Shown here: in pieces, positions 6,360-13,330 of the stretch
How the letters are laid out: the number at the start of each line of letters is the position of its first letter
Numbering within the stretch: position 1 is the stretch's first letter
From: Leptospiraceae bacterium
Lineage (GTDB): Bacteria > Spirochaetota > Leptospiria > Turneriellales > Turneriellaceae
Length of the DNA stretch: 13,330 bases
Assembly (NCBI GenBank): GCA_016788945.1
Contig: JAEUSA010000332.1
Coordinates: 1 to 13,330, forward strand
Direction: 5' to 3'
Translations under genes and position numbers: made by a program
The notes under the pieces: generated by a model
Seen by the model: only the letters and a program-made list of their open reading frames with translations
Database searches by the model: none
Told to the model about the DNA's origin: nothing

Positions 6360-7310
6360 TTATGAGCCTGATTCATACAGGCTCAGGTTGCGCTTTGACC
6401 CGGCAGGTACCGGCAAAGTGTCACCTTTGCGGATCGGTTTCTGTTCGGTTTTCAGCATATCGCGAATATAGTTAGGCAGCGCAAACAGTGAGTGGTGCGT
6501 ATCTTCGTTGTAAAACTGCAATCCACCCAAGGCATGTTTACCCAGACGGTCGAGGATTACTTTTTTGTCGACGGCTGTCGGATCTTGCGTCTTCGACGCG
6601 AGCGCAAACCCCCACAGGGTACCGTACAAGGGGACATAATTCGTCATGGGTTTAACAATCGGGAACACCGACTTCAGAGTCCAGTAGAGTTTGCTGTATA
6701 GTTCGGGGCGCGTGATCGGTGATTCAATGTGCAGACTGAGAATTCCCTTGTCGGTGAGGATTTTCGAAATCTGTGCATAGAATTCGTGGGTATAGAGCTC
6801 AATGGATGGTCCGAATGGGTCGGTGAGGTCAAGAAGAACCTGATCAAAAGTTTCTTTTGTCTCAAAGACATATTTAATACCATCTTCAATGCGGAGCTCG
6901 AGTTTGGGATTTTTGAAAGCGTCGCCGCAGATGCCGGGAATATGTTCTTTGCACGCGTCGACCACGCCGCCGTCAAGCTCAACCATCACAACTTTTTCGA
7001 TGGTCTTGTATTTCAGAAACTCTTCTGCCGCACCACCGTCGCCACCGCCGATGACCAGTGCCTTTTTGGGGCCATCGATTGTTATTCCACCGACATGTGC
7101 CAATGGCTCATGGTAGAGAAACTCATCGCGGTCTGAAGTCTGGAAAACGCCGTCGAGGCGTAACATACGACCATGGCGCGGAAGTTCATGGATCTCAAGA
7201 TCTTGAAACTTTGTGCGGGTTTCATAGAGTTTCTTAGACGTACGGAAAAAGTAGCCCATATCTGGGTTGAGGGTTTCGACCAAAAGGTCGTCGCGTTTCT
7301 TGTCTGCCAT
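6360..7310 (-). CDS. speE: Spermidine synthase (polyamine aminopropyltransferase)
   Basis: This enzyme transfers the aminopropyl group of decarboxylated S-adenosylmethionine to putrescine, giving spermidine and methylthioadenosine in the cytoplasm. The 316-aa protein follows the E. coli SpeE pattern throughout: an N-terminal beta domain (FFRTSKKLYETRTKFQDLEI), RMLRLDGVFQTSDRDEFLYHE (48-68), nucleotide loop GGGDGG (88-93), acidic VELD (Glu111, ribose binding), EDG (142-144), and the catalytic DLTDPFGPS with Asp161 and Asp164. The open frame continues to 7484, but MADKK at 7310 matches the usual N-terminus (E. coli MAEKK), and the upstream residues read as antisense to the ankyrin gene. No clear ribosome site precedes this ATG. 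It is monocistronic, ended by the hairpin at 6288-6319, and no S-adenosylmethionine decarboxylase gene is present in the window. Confidence 0.95.
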   Translation of the reverse strand: MADKKRDDLLVETLNPDMGYFFRTSKKLYETRTKFQDLEIHELPRHGRMLRLDGVFQTSDRDEFLYHEPLAHVGGITIDGPKKALVIGGGDGGAAEEFLKYKTIEKVVMVELDGGVVDACKEHIPGICGDAFKNPKLELRIEDGIKYVFETKETFDQVLLDLTDPFGPSIELYTHEFYAQISKILTDKGILSLHIESPITRPELYSKLYWTLKSVFPIVKPMTNYVPLYGTLWGFALASKTQDPTAVDKKVILDRLGKHALGGLQFYNEDTHHSLFALPNYIRDMLKTEQKPIRKGDTLPVPAGSKRNLSLYESGS

Positions 7311-7397
7311 GGGGCATGTTCGGCAGGTGAGATGAGGCGGAAATGAAAAGGCAGCGGGGTCGCATTGCCTTGACAACCTGCGGCGGAGCTTTGAGCA

Positions 7398-8099
7398 TTG
7401 GATTCTATGATACGAAAAACTGCATGGTGCGCATTGTTTGCGATTGCCTCGTACAGCCTCGCTGCTCTGACCAAAAATGAACAAGCCCTGATGGCAGCGG
7501 TGGAAAAAGGCGACGTCACGGAGGTAAAAAAAATCCTGAAACGCTTTAATCGCAAGACTGATAGCCTGACTGAAAGAACGGACTTGGGTTTTGGCGAAAT
7601 GGGATTAAATGCTGCAGAGGTTGCCGCCCGAGCACACAATAAAGATATCATCACTTTATTGATCGCCGCGAAATATGATGTTAATGAAATCGACACATTT
7701 GGCGATTGCCTAATTACGTATGCCATGCCGAGGTCAGACGGCGATCTTAAACCCGAGCATACAGACTTTATCAATTTTCTACTGCAGAAAGGCGTAAATC
7801 CCAACAAATGCAAGAACATCTGGGATTTCAATTTTCATCTTTATTCTCCTCAAACAATTGAAATTGTAAAGCTCCTCTATGCGGCGGGCTTATCGACACC
7901 GCCGGCTGATGATACCTTATTCCGCGCCGTGGCGCAGAACAACACCGGTCTGGTGGAAATATGGATCAACAAAAAGGTAGACCTTCAGCCTGGACTTAAA
8001 TTCCGTTTCCATGACCCGAACGAATCTCCACTGGATTTGGCGAAGAAGAAAAATTTCGAGAAGATGGTGAACCTTCTGAAGAGTATCGGCGCAAAATAG
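7398..8099 (+). CDS. Exported ankyrin-repeat protein
   Basis: The protein has 233 residues from a TTG start, or 230 from the ATG at 7407. The TTG is preceded by GGAG at 9 nt (7385-7388), while the ATG has only a weak GGA; both leave an intact signal peptide (MIRKTAWCALFAIASYSLA). Residues 27-233 contain about five or six degenerate ankyrin units: AALTKNEQALMAAVEKGDVTEV is helix 1-turn-helix 2 of the first, GLNAAEVAARAHNKDIITLL (69-88) the second, with further units near 104-137, 150-165, 173-195 and 208-232 (ESPLDLAKKKNFEKMVNLL). Ankyrin repeats bind proteins; the target is unknown. It is divergent from speE (87-bp gap, containing a TTGACA at 7370-7375 with no good -10 partner) and is followed after 38 bp by the membrane-protein gene, perhaps in one transcript. 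Confidence 0.85.
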   Translation: MDSMIRKTAWCALFAIASYSLAALTKNEQALMAAVEKGDVTEVKKILKRFNRKTDSLTERTDLGFGEMGLNAAEVAARAHNKDIITLLIAAKYDVNEIDTFGDCLITYAMPRSDGDLKPEHTDFINFLLQKGVNPNKCKNIWDFNFHLYSPQTIEIVKLLYAAGLSTPPADDTLFRAVAQNNTGLVEIWINKKVDLQPGLKFRFHDPNESPLDLAKKKNFEKMVNLLKSIGAK

Positions 8100-8137
8100 A
8101 ACCACAAGCGTATAGACTGCTTAAAAAAACGCGTAGC

Positions 8138-9268
8138 ATGCGAGTACAAAAGAAACCATCGCAAACTGATGAAAATCCATTACCTGCTGAGATCGGCGGG
8201 TATACCCTCACGAAAACACCCGATGGCCTTCGCGTGAAACTCACGGCGGCAGCAATATACCTTGTATTCCTTTATCGCCTGTTTCTTTTCGGCCTCGCCT
8301 ATGTTATTGCGATTACGTTCTTTCGATTACCAAAATTCGATGGTCTGTTATTCATAGCCGTGCTATTGTGCACAATACCCGTCGCCTGGGTTGTGTTTGC
8401 ACCGATACGCCTCGGTTTTACGGTCACGAGAGAACAAATTGTCGTGAATCGCTTCATCGTCTGCTTTTTGCACCGACGGCATCTACCCATTACTGAGGTT
8501 ACCCAATTTTCGCACGAGACGTTTCGCGGTTCGCGTAGTTTTGTTACAGGAGTTACGTTATCATTTTATATCGCATCGAAAAAAATCGTCGCGGCCAAAT
8601 TCTACTCGACCTCCGATGAAAAAGCCATCGCGAATGCGTTGCTTATAGAAAGCGCCGTCGATCCATTGTTAACAAAGCGCGCAGACTCATCAGAGGCCGG
8701 TGAAGTTACGCCGACAGATTACACTTGGCCTATAGGTATAGGTCTCCTCGTCATCTGTGTCGTGTCCTTTATTGTGCAGATTGTTGCGTTCGTTTTTGGT
8801 GAACAAACTCCAGCCCTTATAGAGCTGGCGGTTGCGAGCTATCTGCTGCATTATGGCGGTTGGATCGCTCTCTGCATACTGGCGGTCGTTGCGCTTTTCA
8901 AAATGAACAAAAACCAAGTGATTGGTATGGTCTTATTTGCGATCTGCGGCTACGTCACGCATAAACATGAACTGCTGGTTTCCCCGGCTGCGGAAAAAAT
9001 TACCGAATGGGCTCTATCGGAAACTGAAGTGATTACCGCGAAAGTGAAAAAACATGCCTACGACGCCGAAGGCGTGAAGCAATATGAACCTCGCGGTTTT
9101 TTCATAGAATACGATTACAAGGGAAAGGCCTATAAACAGTTCGTGCAGCCAGACTCTGAATTGTACCAACGCGAGAAGAAACGCAAATTCCGAGTTGGTG
9201 CAAAGTTAGAGTTTGAAGTGAGCAAGCGCTTTCCTTCAATAATCAAGACGAGGCCGAATCCAGAATGA
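8138..9268 (+). CDS. Five-helix membrane protein with PH-like and DUF3592-like parts
   Basis: This 376-aa protein has membrane helices at about 36-62, 68-90, 198-220, 232-254 and 258-276. Between helices two and three lies a soluble beta-rich segment (92-165) starting RLGFTVTREQIVVNRFIV and including LPITEVTQFSHETF, which reads like a bacterial PH domain (strand pairs, then a final helix DEKAIANALLI). The C-terminal part (295-372) contains FFIEYDYKGKAYKQFV and RVGAKLEFEVSKRFPS, resembling the DUF3592 pattern of a 'Y-x-Y-x-G-K-x-Y' strand pair followed by 'hydrophobic-G-x-x-hydrophobic' and a final 'P-x-x-hydrophobic' turn. Both domain calls are inference by eye. The ATG at 8138 has no good ribosome site, so the exact start is uncertain. 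It lies between two genes for exported repeat proteins, 38 bp after the first and 90 bp before the second. Function is unknown. Confidence 0.8.
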   Translation: MRVQKKPSQTDENPLPAEIGGYTLTKTPDGLRVKLTAAAIYLVFLYRLFLFGLAYVIAITFFRLPKFDGLLFIAVLLCTIPVAWVVFAPIRLGFTVTREQIVVNRFIVCFLHRRHLPITEVTQFSHETFRGSRSFVTGVTLSFYIASKKIVAAKFYSTSDEKAIANALLIESAVDPLLTKRADSSEAGEVTPTDYTWPIGIGLLVICVVSFIVQIVAFVFGEQTPALIELAVASYLLHYGGWIALCILAVVALFKMNKNQVIGMVLFAICGYVTHKHELLVSPAAEKITEWALSETEVITAKVKKHAYDAEGVKQYEPRGFFIEYDYKGKAYKQFVQPDSELYQREKKRKFRVGAKLEFEVSKRFPSIIKTRPNPE

Positions 9269-9358
9269 AATTTTAGTTCTCCTTAAAGGCAAACTGGAGG
9301 TATTGAAAAGCAATTGACGCTCCGATAAAGCTGATTTACGAAAGATCGGGAGAGGCTT

Positions 9359-10807
9359 GTGCAACGCATTTTGATATTTTCACTCAGCATTACTCTACTT
9401 TCAGCAACCGACGATTTCGATGCGGATTTCGACAATTCTGTCAGTGACACCGCAAAAAACTGGTTTGCTGGTCACTACCTAAGCGCGCGAGATACGTTAG
9501 AAGGCCCTGATATCAAACGTTTCCCGGAACCGCTGGTGAACACGGGCTGCAATTTCTACCTACTCAACGGCCATAAGGTAATCGCCTACCGCGGAGGCTG
9601 TAAAAACGGTCTTGCGGAGGGCCAAGGAGAGTACTGGGCGAAGCGATTCGGTAAGCGCTATTACCTCGCGGGTAATTTCGTCGCTGGTAAAGCGCAAGGA
9701 TTATTTCTCCGCATCGACGAGAAGCCGTGGCGCAGGTCGTTTACCACCTGGACCGACGGTTTTGAAGCAGGCCCTGCGGAGATCTGGTACGAGGATGGTT
9801 GGCATTTTACCGGTAATCTTACAGAGGGCCTTCGGAGCGGTGAAGGTCGCCAGCGCAGATGGTTTGAAAAGTATTCACAGAGAATCGACTTTTATGGCAT
9901 TTTTCAGAGAGACGCAGTCCAAAGTGGCGAATTGATTACACAGAGTTTGGGGCGGCAAAGGGTGAATCCGCCCGAAACCGATTTTTCCGCCGCTCTCGCT
10001 AAACTTACCGCCTCAGCCGATCGCAAACTTGCAAGCAGTAAAGAAGATAACCCCGCTGATATGACCATCACAGGTAATCATTATAGACAGCGGGGATTAG
10101 AGGGGAAATTCCTTGATGCCTCGCCACCCTTGACCTACATACAAGTTCATGGAAAAAAACAATCCTCGTCATGCAAAGTGCGGACTTCGGCCACCGGGCA
10201 TTCATATCGCGGTGAGTGCAAAAATGGTTTTGCCCACGGCTTTGGGGAATTATGGGGAAAGAATAAGCGCGGTGGTTTTCATTTTGTGGGTAATTTCGCT
10301 AACGGAGTTGAACATGGCGTGGGCGCTTATGCAGACGAAGGGTTACTGCGCTATGTCGCAGACTTTGTCGAAGGCGTCGAAAATGGTCGCGCTTCCATTT
10401 GGTATCCCGATGGCGTTTTCTTTCACGGTAAACTGAAAAACGGACTAAAGGACGGTGAAGGTTGGGAGCGCGCTCGAGATGGCGCTGTGTTCAAGGGGCA
10501 TTATGAAAAGGATGCTTGGAAAAAGGGCAGAATTTCTTTCCCTGACAAATCTTGGGTTGAGGTGGAAAATCGCGCACGTTCCGGAGAAAAGCCGCAGTTG
10601 GTAGTCATTAAGTCGAGCGAAGACGGCAAGCCTCCCCGGCCGGTGGCCAACAACTCAACCAAATGGACACCTCCCGCAGCCACGACGTTTGGCCGGGGCG
10701 CAGCCGACTCATGGCTTAACCGCCCTTATACCGACCCCAATCGACCAGCCGGGTCTTCATACAACAGCTCGGGCCAGCGCTGCACCCTTGGTGGCACATG
10801 CCACTAA
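9359..10807 (+). CDS. Exported MORN-repeat protein with two module copies
   Basis: The protein has 482 residues from a GTG start at 9359, with GGGAG at a 6-nt distance. A short signal peptide ([16 protein letters not shown]) is followed by an acidic linker. Module A (about 64-169) and module B (about 272-370) share the same order of elements: Cys, then YRG-x-CKNG (Cys81 and Cys287), G-x-GE-x-W, F-x-x-GNF-x-x-G, then IWYxDGxxFxGxLxxGLxxGEG. These are MORN-type repeats (Y/F-x-G-x-F-x-x-G-x-x-x-G), scaffolds in known proteins that bind lipids or proteins. Each module starts with a Cys pair (64/81, 272/287), and a third pair (475/481) ends the protein, suggesting disulphides outside the cytoplasm. 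The linker 195-260 and tail 405-470 (rich in Pro, Asn, Ser) look disordered. The stop codon overlaps that of malate synthase. Function is unknown. Confidence 0.87.
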   Translation: MQRILIFSLSITLLSATDDFDADFDNSVSDTAKNWFAGHYLSARDTLEGPDIKRFPEPLVNTGCNFYLLNGHKVIAYRGGCKNGLAEGQGEYWAKRFGKRYYLAGNFVAGKAQGLFLRIDEKPWRRSFTTWTDGFEAGPAEIWYEDGWHFTGNLTEGLRSGEGRQRRWFEKYSQRIDFYGIFQRDAVQSGELITQSLGRQRVNPPETDFSAALAKLTASADRKLASSKEDNPADMTITGNHYRQRGLEGKFLDASPPLTYIQVHGKKQSSSCKVRTSATGHSYRGECKNGFAHGFGELWGKNKRGGFHFVGNFANGVEHGVGAYADEGLLRYVADFVEGVENGRASIWYPDGVFFHGKLKNGLKDGEGWERARDGAVFKGHYEKDAWKKGRISFPDKSWVEVENRARSGEKPQLVVIKSSEDGKPPRPVANNSTKWTPPAATTFGRGAADSWLNRPYTDPNRPAGSSYNSSGQRCTLGGTCH

Positions 10808-12396
10808 ATTTTTTCGTACAGCGGCAGTGTCAAAAACTCTGCGAAACTCTCTGAAGTCGACATCTCGACAAAAATCTTCGCCGCTTCATCATAGGTTGCG
10901 CCGCCGCCCGTTGTGGCCTTGACTTTCTCGAGTTCGCCCGGTACCATCGAGCGGACTAACTCCGCGGTGATCTTGCGACCGTCATCGAGTTTCCCCTTTT
11001 CAGAGCGAATCCATTGCCATACCTGCGAGCGCGAAATTTCAGCCGTCGCCGCGTCTTCCATCAGGTTATGGATTGGTACGCAGCCATTACCCGCGAGCCA
11101 TGAACCCAGATAATGAATGCCGACATTGATATTGTATGCGAGTCCCTGTTCAGTGATCGGGGCTTCTGGTTGAAAATTCATCAGATCAGAGGCGGATGTC
11201 AGAACGTCGTCGCGTTTTTTGTCGATCTGGTTGGGTTTTTCCCCTAAGACCTTTTTCCATTCTTCCATCGCGATGGGTACGAGGCCCGGGTGCGCGACCC
11301 AGCCGCCGTCATAGCCGTCGCCGGCGTCGCGCGCTTTGTCGGCGCGCACGCCCGCAAGTGCATTCTCGTTGGCGGCTGCGTCATTCTTAATCGGAATCAG
11401 CGCGCTCATGCCACCGATCGCCGGTGCGCCGCGCTTGTGGCAGGTCTTGAGTAATAACAATGCATAGGCGCGCATGAACGGCGAGGTCATGGTCACGAGG
11501 CCGCGATTGGCGAGACAGAAATTCTTATCGTTCTTGAACTTCTTGATGCACGAGAAGATATAATCCCAGCGGCCGGCGTTGAGTCCTGCGCTGTGCTCGC
11601 GCAGCTCATACAGAATTTCTTCCATTTCGAAAGCGGCGAGAATGGTTTCGATTAAAACCGTCGCGCGAATTGTCCCCTGCGGAATGCCAAGTTCTTTCTG
11701 CGCAAAAACGAAAATGTCATTCCACAGCCTGGCTTCGAGATGCGATTCCATCTTGGGCAGGTAGAAGTATGGGCCACTGCCGCGTGCGATGAGCTCCTTT
11801 GCGTTGTGAAAGAAGAACAGGCCGAAATCAAAAATGCCGCCTGAGATGCGTTTTTGATCCACCTCAACATGTTTTTCGTCGAGATGCCAGCCGCGCGGGC
11901 GAACAAGCAGTGTCGCCGTCTTCGCATTGAGTTTGTAGTGTTTGCCACCCGCTTCGAAATCGATCTGCCGGCGAATCGCATCGCGCAGATTGATTTGGCC
12001 CTGAATCTGGTTATGCCAGTTGGGTGTGTTCGAATCTTCGAAGTCGGTCATGTAGCTATCGGCACCCGAGTTGAGCGCATTGATCACCATCTTGCGTTCA
12101 ACTGGTCCTGTAATCTCAACGCGACGGCATTCGAGGTCCTTGGGTAATCTTGCCACCACCCATTCGGATTTCCGGACGCTCTCGGTCTCTTTCAGAAAAT
12201 CGGGCTTCTCACCTGCTTCGAGGCGCTTGGCGCGTGCGACGCGGGCGGCCAGCAGCTCTTGCCGGCGGCTTTCAAACTCGCGCGAGAGTTTGGCTACAAA
12301 AGCCAACGCTTCGGGAGTCAGAATTTCAGCGAACTGCGGCGATGATTGTTCGATAGCGGCATCATGAATGCGCATGCCTGCGGGAGTATTAAACAT
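10804..12396 (-). CDS. aceB: Malate synthase A
   Basis: This enzyme condenses glyoxylate with acetyl-CoA to malate, the second step of the glyoxylate shunt. The 530-aa protein has the size of E. coli AceB (533 aa) and follows it closely from end to end: [19 protein letters not shown] (91-109), DFEDS (118-122), substrate arginine in [10 protein letters not shown] (about Arg168), Mg ligands Glu250 (VLIET) and Asp278 (GRWDYIFS), KTCHKRGA, and the catalytic aspartate in [12 protein letters not shown] (near 445). It ends in [11 protein letters not shown] chose the ATG at 12396, 40 nt after the DTW gene; a TTG at 12429 would add 11 residues that have no counterpart in E. coli AceB, and neither has a strong ribosome site. 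It is the last gene of a likely operon with the DTW and 5-hydroxyisourate hydrolase genes. No isocitrate lyase gene is present in the window. Confidence 0.96.
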   Translation of the reverse strand: MFNTPAGMRIHDAAIEQSSPQFAEILTPEALAFVAKLSREFESRRQELLAARVARAKRLEAGEKPDFLKETESVRKSEWVVARLPKDLECRRVEITGPVERKMVINALNSGADSYMTDFEDSNTPNWHNQIQGQINLRDAIRRQIDFEAGGKHYKLNAKTATLLVRPRGWHLDEKHVEVDQKRISGGIFDFGLFFFHNAKELIARGSGPYFYLPKMESHLEARLWNDIFVFAQKELGIPQGTIRATVLIETILAAFEMEEILYELREHSAGLNAGRWDYIFSCIKKFKNDKNFCLANRGLVTMTSPFMRAYALLLLKTCHKRGAPAIGGMSALIPIKNDAAANENALAGVRADKARDAGDGYDGGWVAHPGLVPIAMEEWKKVLGEKPNQIDKKRDDVLTSASDLMNFQPEAPITEQGLAYNINVGIHYLGSWLAGNGCVPIHNLMEDAATAEISRSQVWQWIRSEKGKLDDGRKITAELVRSMVPGELEKVKATTGGGATYDEAAKIFVEMSTSESFAEFLTLPLYEKI

Positions 12397-12436
12397 GCGG
12401 AAGTCTCGCGCACCGCGAGTCAACCGCAAGTCTTTT

Positions 12437-13141
12437 TCATATTTGGCTTTTCAATCGATGCGAAGGCAGGTTGGGGTCGGCTGCGCATCGCAGCTGAAAA
12501 TCTACCATGGCGTCGAGTGTTTGCATCAACGTGGCGTGTTTACCCTGCAGTTTTTCCACTCCGCGCCGCTCAAAAATCTCGAGTAGGCGATAAACGGCTT
12601 CGATGGTCGACAGACAATACGCTGCAGGTTGCCTTTTGATCACAAAGCGTGAAAGGTCACTTGGCTCAAAGCTGATGCGCTTGAGTTTCTGCAGATTTTC
12701 GCTGAGCCGCAGCATTTTCCGTGCGCTGGACCAAGTTGCATCGAGAATGATAATCGCGAGATTCCGGTCTTGCAGCGTAGCATGCATTTCATCCGAAGCG
12801 GCGGGTATCGCCGTCTCACCGGGAAAAAGGAGCAGGGGCAAATAGGTTGCATCATTCAGGACGGCATTGAGTGCGTCATGCTGTGTGAAATCCACCCCGA
12901 CAAAAATTTGCGAATTGAGCAGCGATTTTCTGGTCACACGCCCGGTACCCACGCGTTGGCGCTTGAACTCACGTGGATGCATCAGAATGACAAAGTGTGT
13001 CTTGGTGGCGAAAGGTTGCGTGTACTTACAAAAGCAACTTTGCCGTGAGCGGTTGCAGTCGGGGCAGAGATCACGGCAATCTCGTCGAATCACCGGCGAA
13101 TCTGGTTGTAATAACTGCATTGCCGCCAGAGAAAAGCTCAT
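12437..13141 (-). CDS. DTW-domain protein, probable tRNA-uridine aminocarboxypropyltransferase
   Basis: This 234-aa protein belongs to the DTW family (E. coli TapT/YfiP, eukaryotic DTWD1/2), which transfers the 3-amino-3-carboxypropyl group of S-adenosylmethionine to a tRNA uridine to make acp3U. Visible hallmarks, in order: an N-terminal cysteine cluster (Cys22, 26, 29, 36, 38; C-P-x-C and C-F-C, likely metal binding), [14 protein letters not shown] (55-68), LLLFPGE (103-109), the family-defining [11 protein letters not shown] (133-143; the motif is D-x-T-W), and [11 protein letters not shown] (173-183). Length is normal for the family. The start at 13141 lacks a clear ribosome site; Met8 is an alternative that would keep every motif. 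It lies 27 bp after 5-hydroxyisourate hydrolase and 40 bp before malate synthase, on the same strand. Family assignment is firm; the modified tRNA position is inferred from relatives. Confidence 0.92.
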   Translation of the reverse strand: MSFSLAAMQLLQPDSPVIRRDCRDLCPDCNRSRQSCFCKYTQPFATKTHFVILMHPREFKRQRVGTGRVTRKSLLNSQIFVGVDFTQHDALNAVLNDATYLPLLLFPGETAIPAASDEMHATLQDRNLAIIILDATWSSARKMLRLSENLQKLKRISFEPSDLSRFVIKRQPAAYCLSTIEAVYRLLEIFERRGVEKLQGKHATLMQTLDAMVDFQLRCAADPNLPSHRLKSQI

Positions 13142-13168
13142 GGTAACTTAAGCGGCATGTCGACGATA

Positions 13169-13330
13169 TCAACTGCCGCGATAGGTGGAAAAACCAAACG
13201 GGCTGAGCAACAGTGGAACATGATAGTGCTGGTCGGCGTTATCGACAATAAAAACAATTTCGACGTAGGGATAGAAATATTTTTCCTTGAGGTTCTCAAA
13301 ATAGGCCGCAATTTCGAAACGAATACGGTA
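13169..13330 (-). CDS. uraH: 5-hydroxyisourate hydrolase, C-terminal part (cut by window edge)
   Basis: Only the last 53 codons are inside the window; the gene continues past 13330. The visible protein reads [23 protein letters not shown], then [18 protein letters not shown] and stop. A histidine-containing strand followed by a C-terminal Y-R-G-S is the signature of the transthyretin-like 5-hydroxyisourate hydrolases. Transthyretin lacks YRGS, so the enzyme call is secure. The enzyme hydrolyses 5-hydroxyisourate to OHCU in urate degradation; the active-site His of the family corresponds to the His in YHVP. The stop codon is 27 bp before the DTW gene, so the two are probably co-transcribed. 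Confidence 0.93.
   Translation of the reverse strand, partial: YRIRFEIAAYFENLKEKYFYPYVEIVFIVDNADQHYHVPLLLSPFGFSTYRGS

Noticed and set aside
7370..7375. A perfect TTGACA -35 hexamer before the ankyrin gene
   Set aside because: No acceptable -10 lies 16-18 nt downstream; the nearest good one (TATGAT at 7406-7411) is 30 nt away and overlaps the start codon.
7311..7484. N-terminal extension of spermidine synthase to the ATG at 7484
   Set aside because: The 58 extra residues have no SpeE counterpart and lie antisense to the start of the ankyrin gene; MADKK at 7310 matches the family start.
7082..7831. A 249-aa minus-strand open frame opposite the ankyrin gene and the start of speE
   Set aside because: It is antisense to two well-supported genes in overlapping frames, and its C-terminal end is an out-of-frame reading of speE. 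It has no recognisable domain.
9303..9331. TTGAAA-17-TAAAGC as a promoter for the MORN gene
   Set aside because: The -10 half matches only three of six consensus bases, no better than expected by chance in 90 bp.
12397..12429. TTG start giving an 11-residue longer malate synthase
   Set aside because: The extension has no counterpart in E. coli AceB and the TTG lacks a ribosome site; the ATG at 12396 gives the usual length. It cannot be fully excluded.

Overview
The window is protein-coding almost throughout and holds 13 genes, one of them cut by the right edge. I saw no rRNA, tRNA, CRISPR array, insertion sequence or phage gene. Base composition is mid-GC and several products have Gram-negative-type export signals. 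The gene mix (AceB-type malate synthase, DTW protein, SpeE, a LolD/MacB-type ABC pair, a receiver-GHKL response regulator, short exported proteins) fits a free-living Gram-negative bacterium. My impression is a member of the Leptospirales such as Turneriella or Leptonema, but this rests on general likeness and not on a diagnostic marker.

Region by region. (1) 35-971, minus strand: a 168-aa SRPBCC/DUF2505-like protein followed by a small exported NTF2/DUF4878-like protein, then a hairpin terminator. (2) 1065-1571, plus strand: a second 168-aa protein, a diverged paralogue of the first, transcribed away from it across a 93-bp gap. (3) 1576-6189, minus strand: a tight five-gene operon. In transcription order it encodes an exported coiled-coil protein, a soluble sensorless histidine kinase, a receiver-GHKL response regulator, an ABC ATPase and an FtsX/MacB-type permease. 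The last four overlap by exactly 4 bp (ATGA) at each junction. This is the most interesting part of the window. (4) 6288-7310, minus strand: spermidine synthase with a strong terminator. (5) 7398-10807, plus strand: three poorly characterised envelope-type proteins, namely an exported ankyrin protein, a five-helix membrane protein with PH-like and DUF3592-like parts, and an exported MORN-repeat protein built from two copies of one module. (6) 10804-13330, minus strand: the end of 5-hydroxyisourate hydrolase, a DTW-domain tRNA-modifying enzyme, and malate synthase A, closely spaced as a likely operon.

Functional links. The operon in (3) looks like a signalling-plus-transport unit: the kinase would phosphorylate the receiver, whose output is an anti-sigma-type ATPase and not a DNA-binding domain, and both are co-translated with an ABC complex that acts at the envelope. 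In (6), ureide breakdown begun by 5-hydroxyisourate hydrolase can yield glyoxylate, the substrate of malate synthase, so their linkage may be metabolic.
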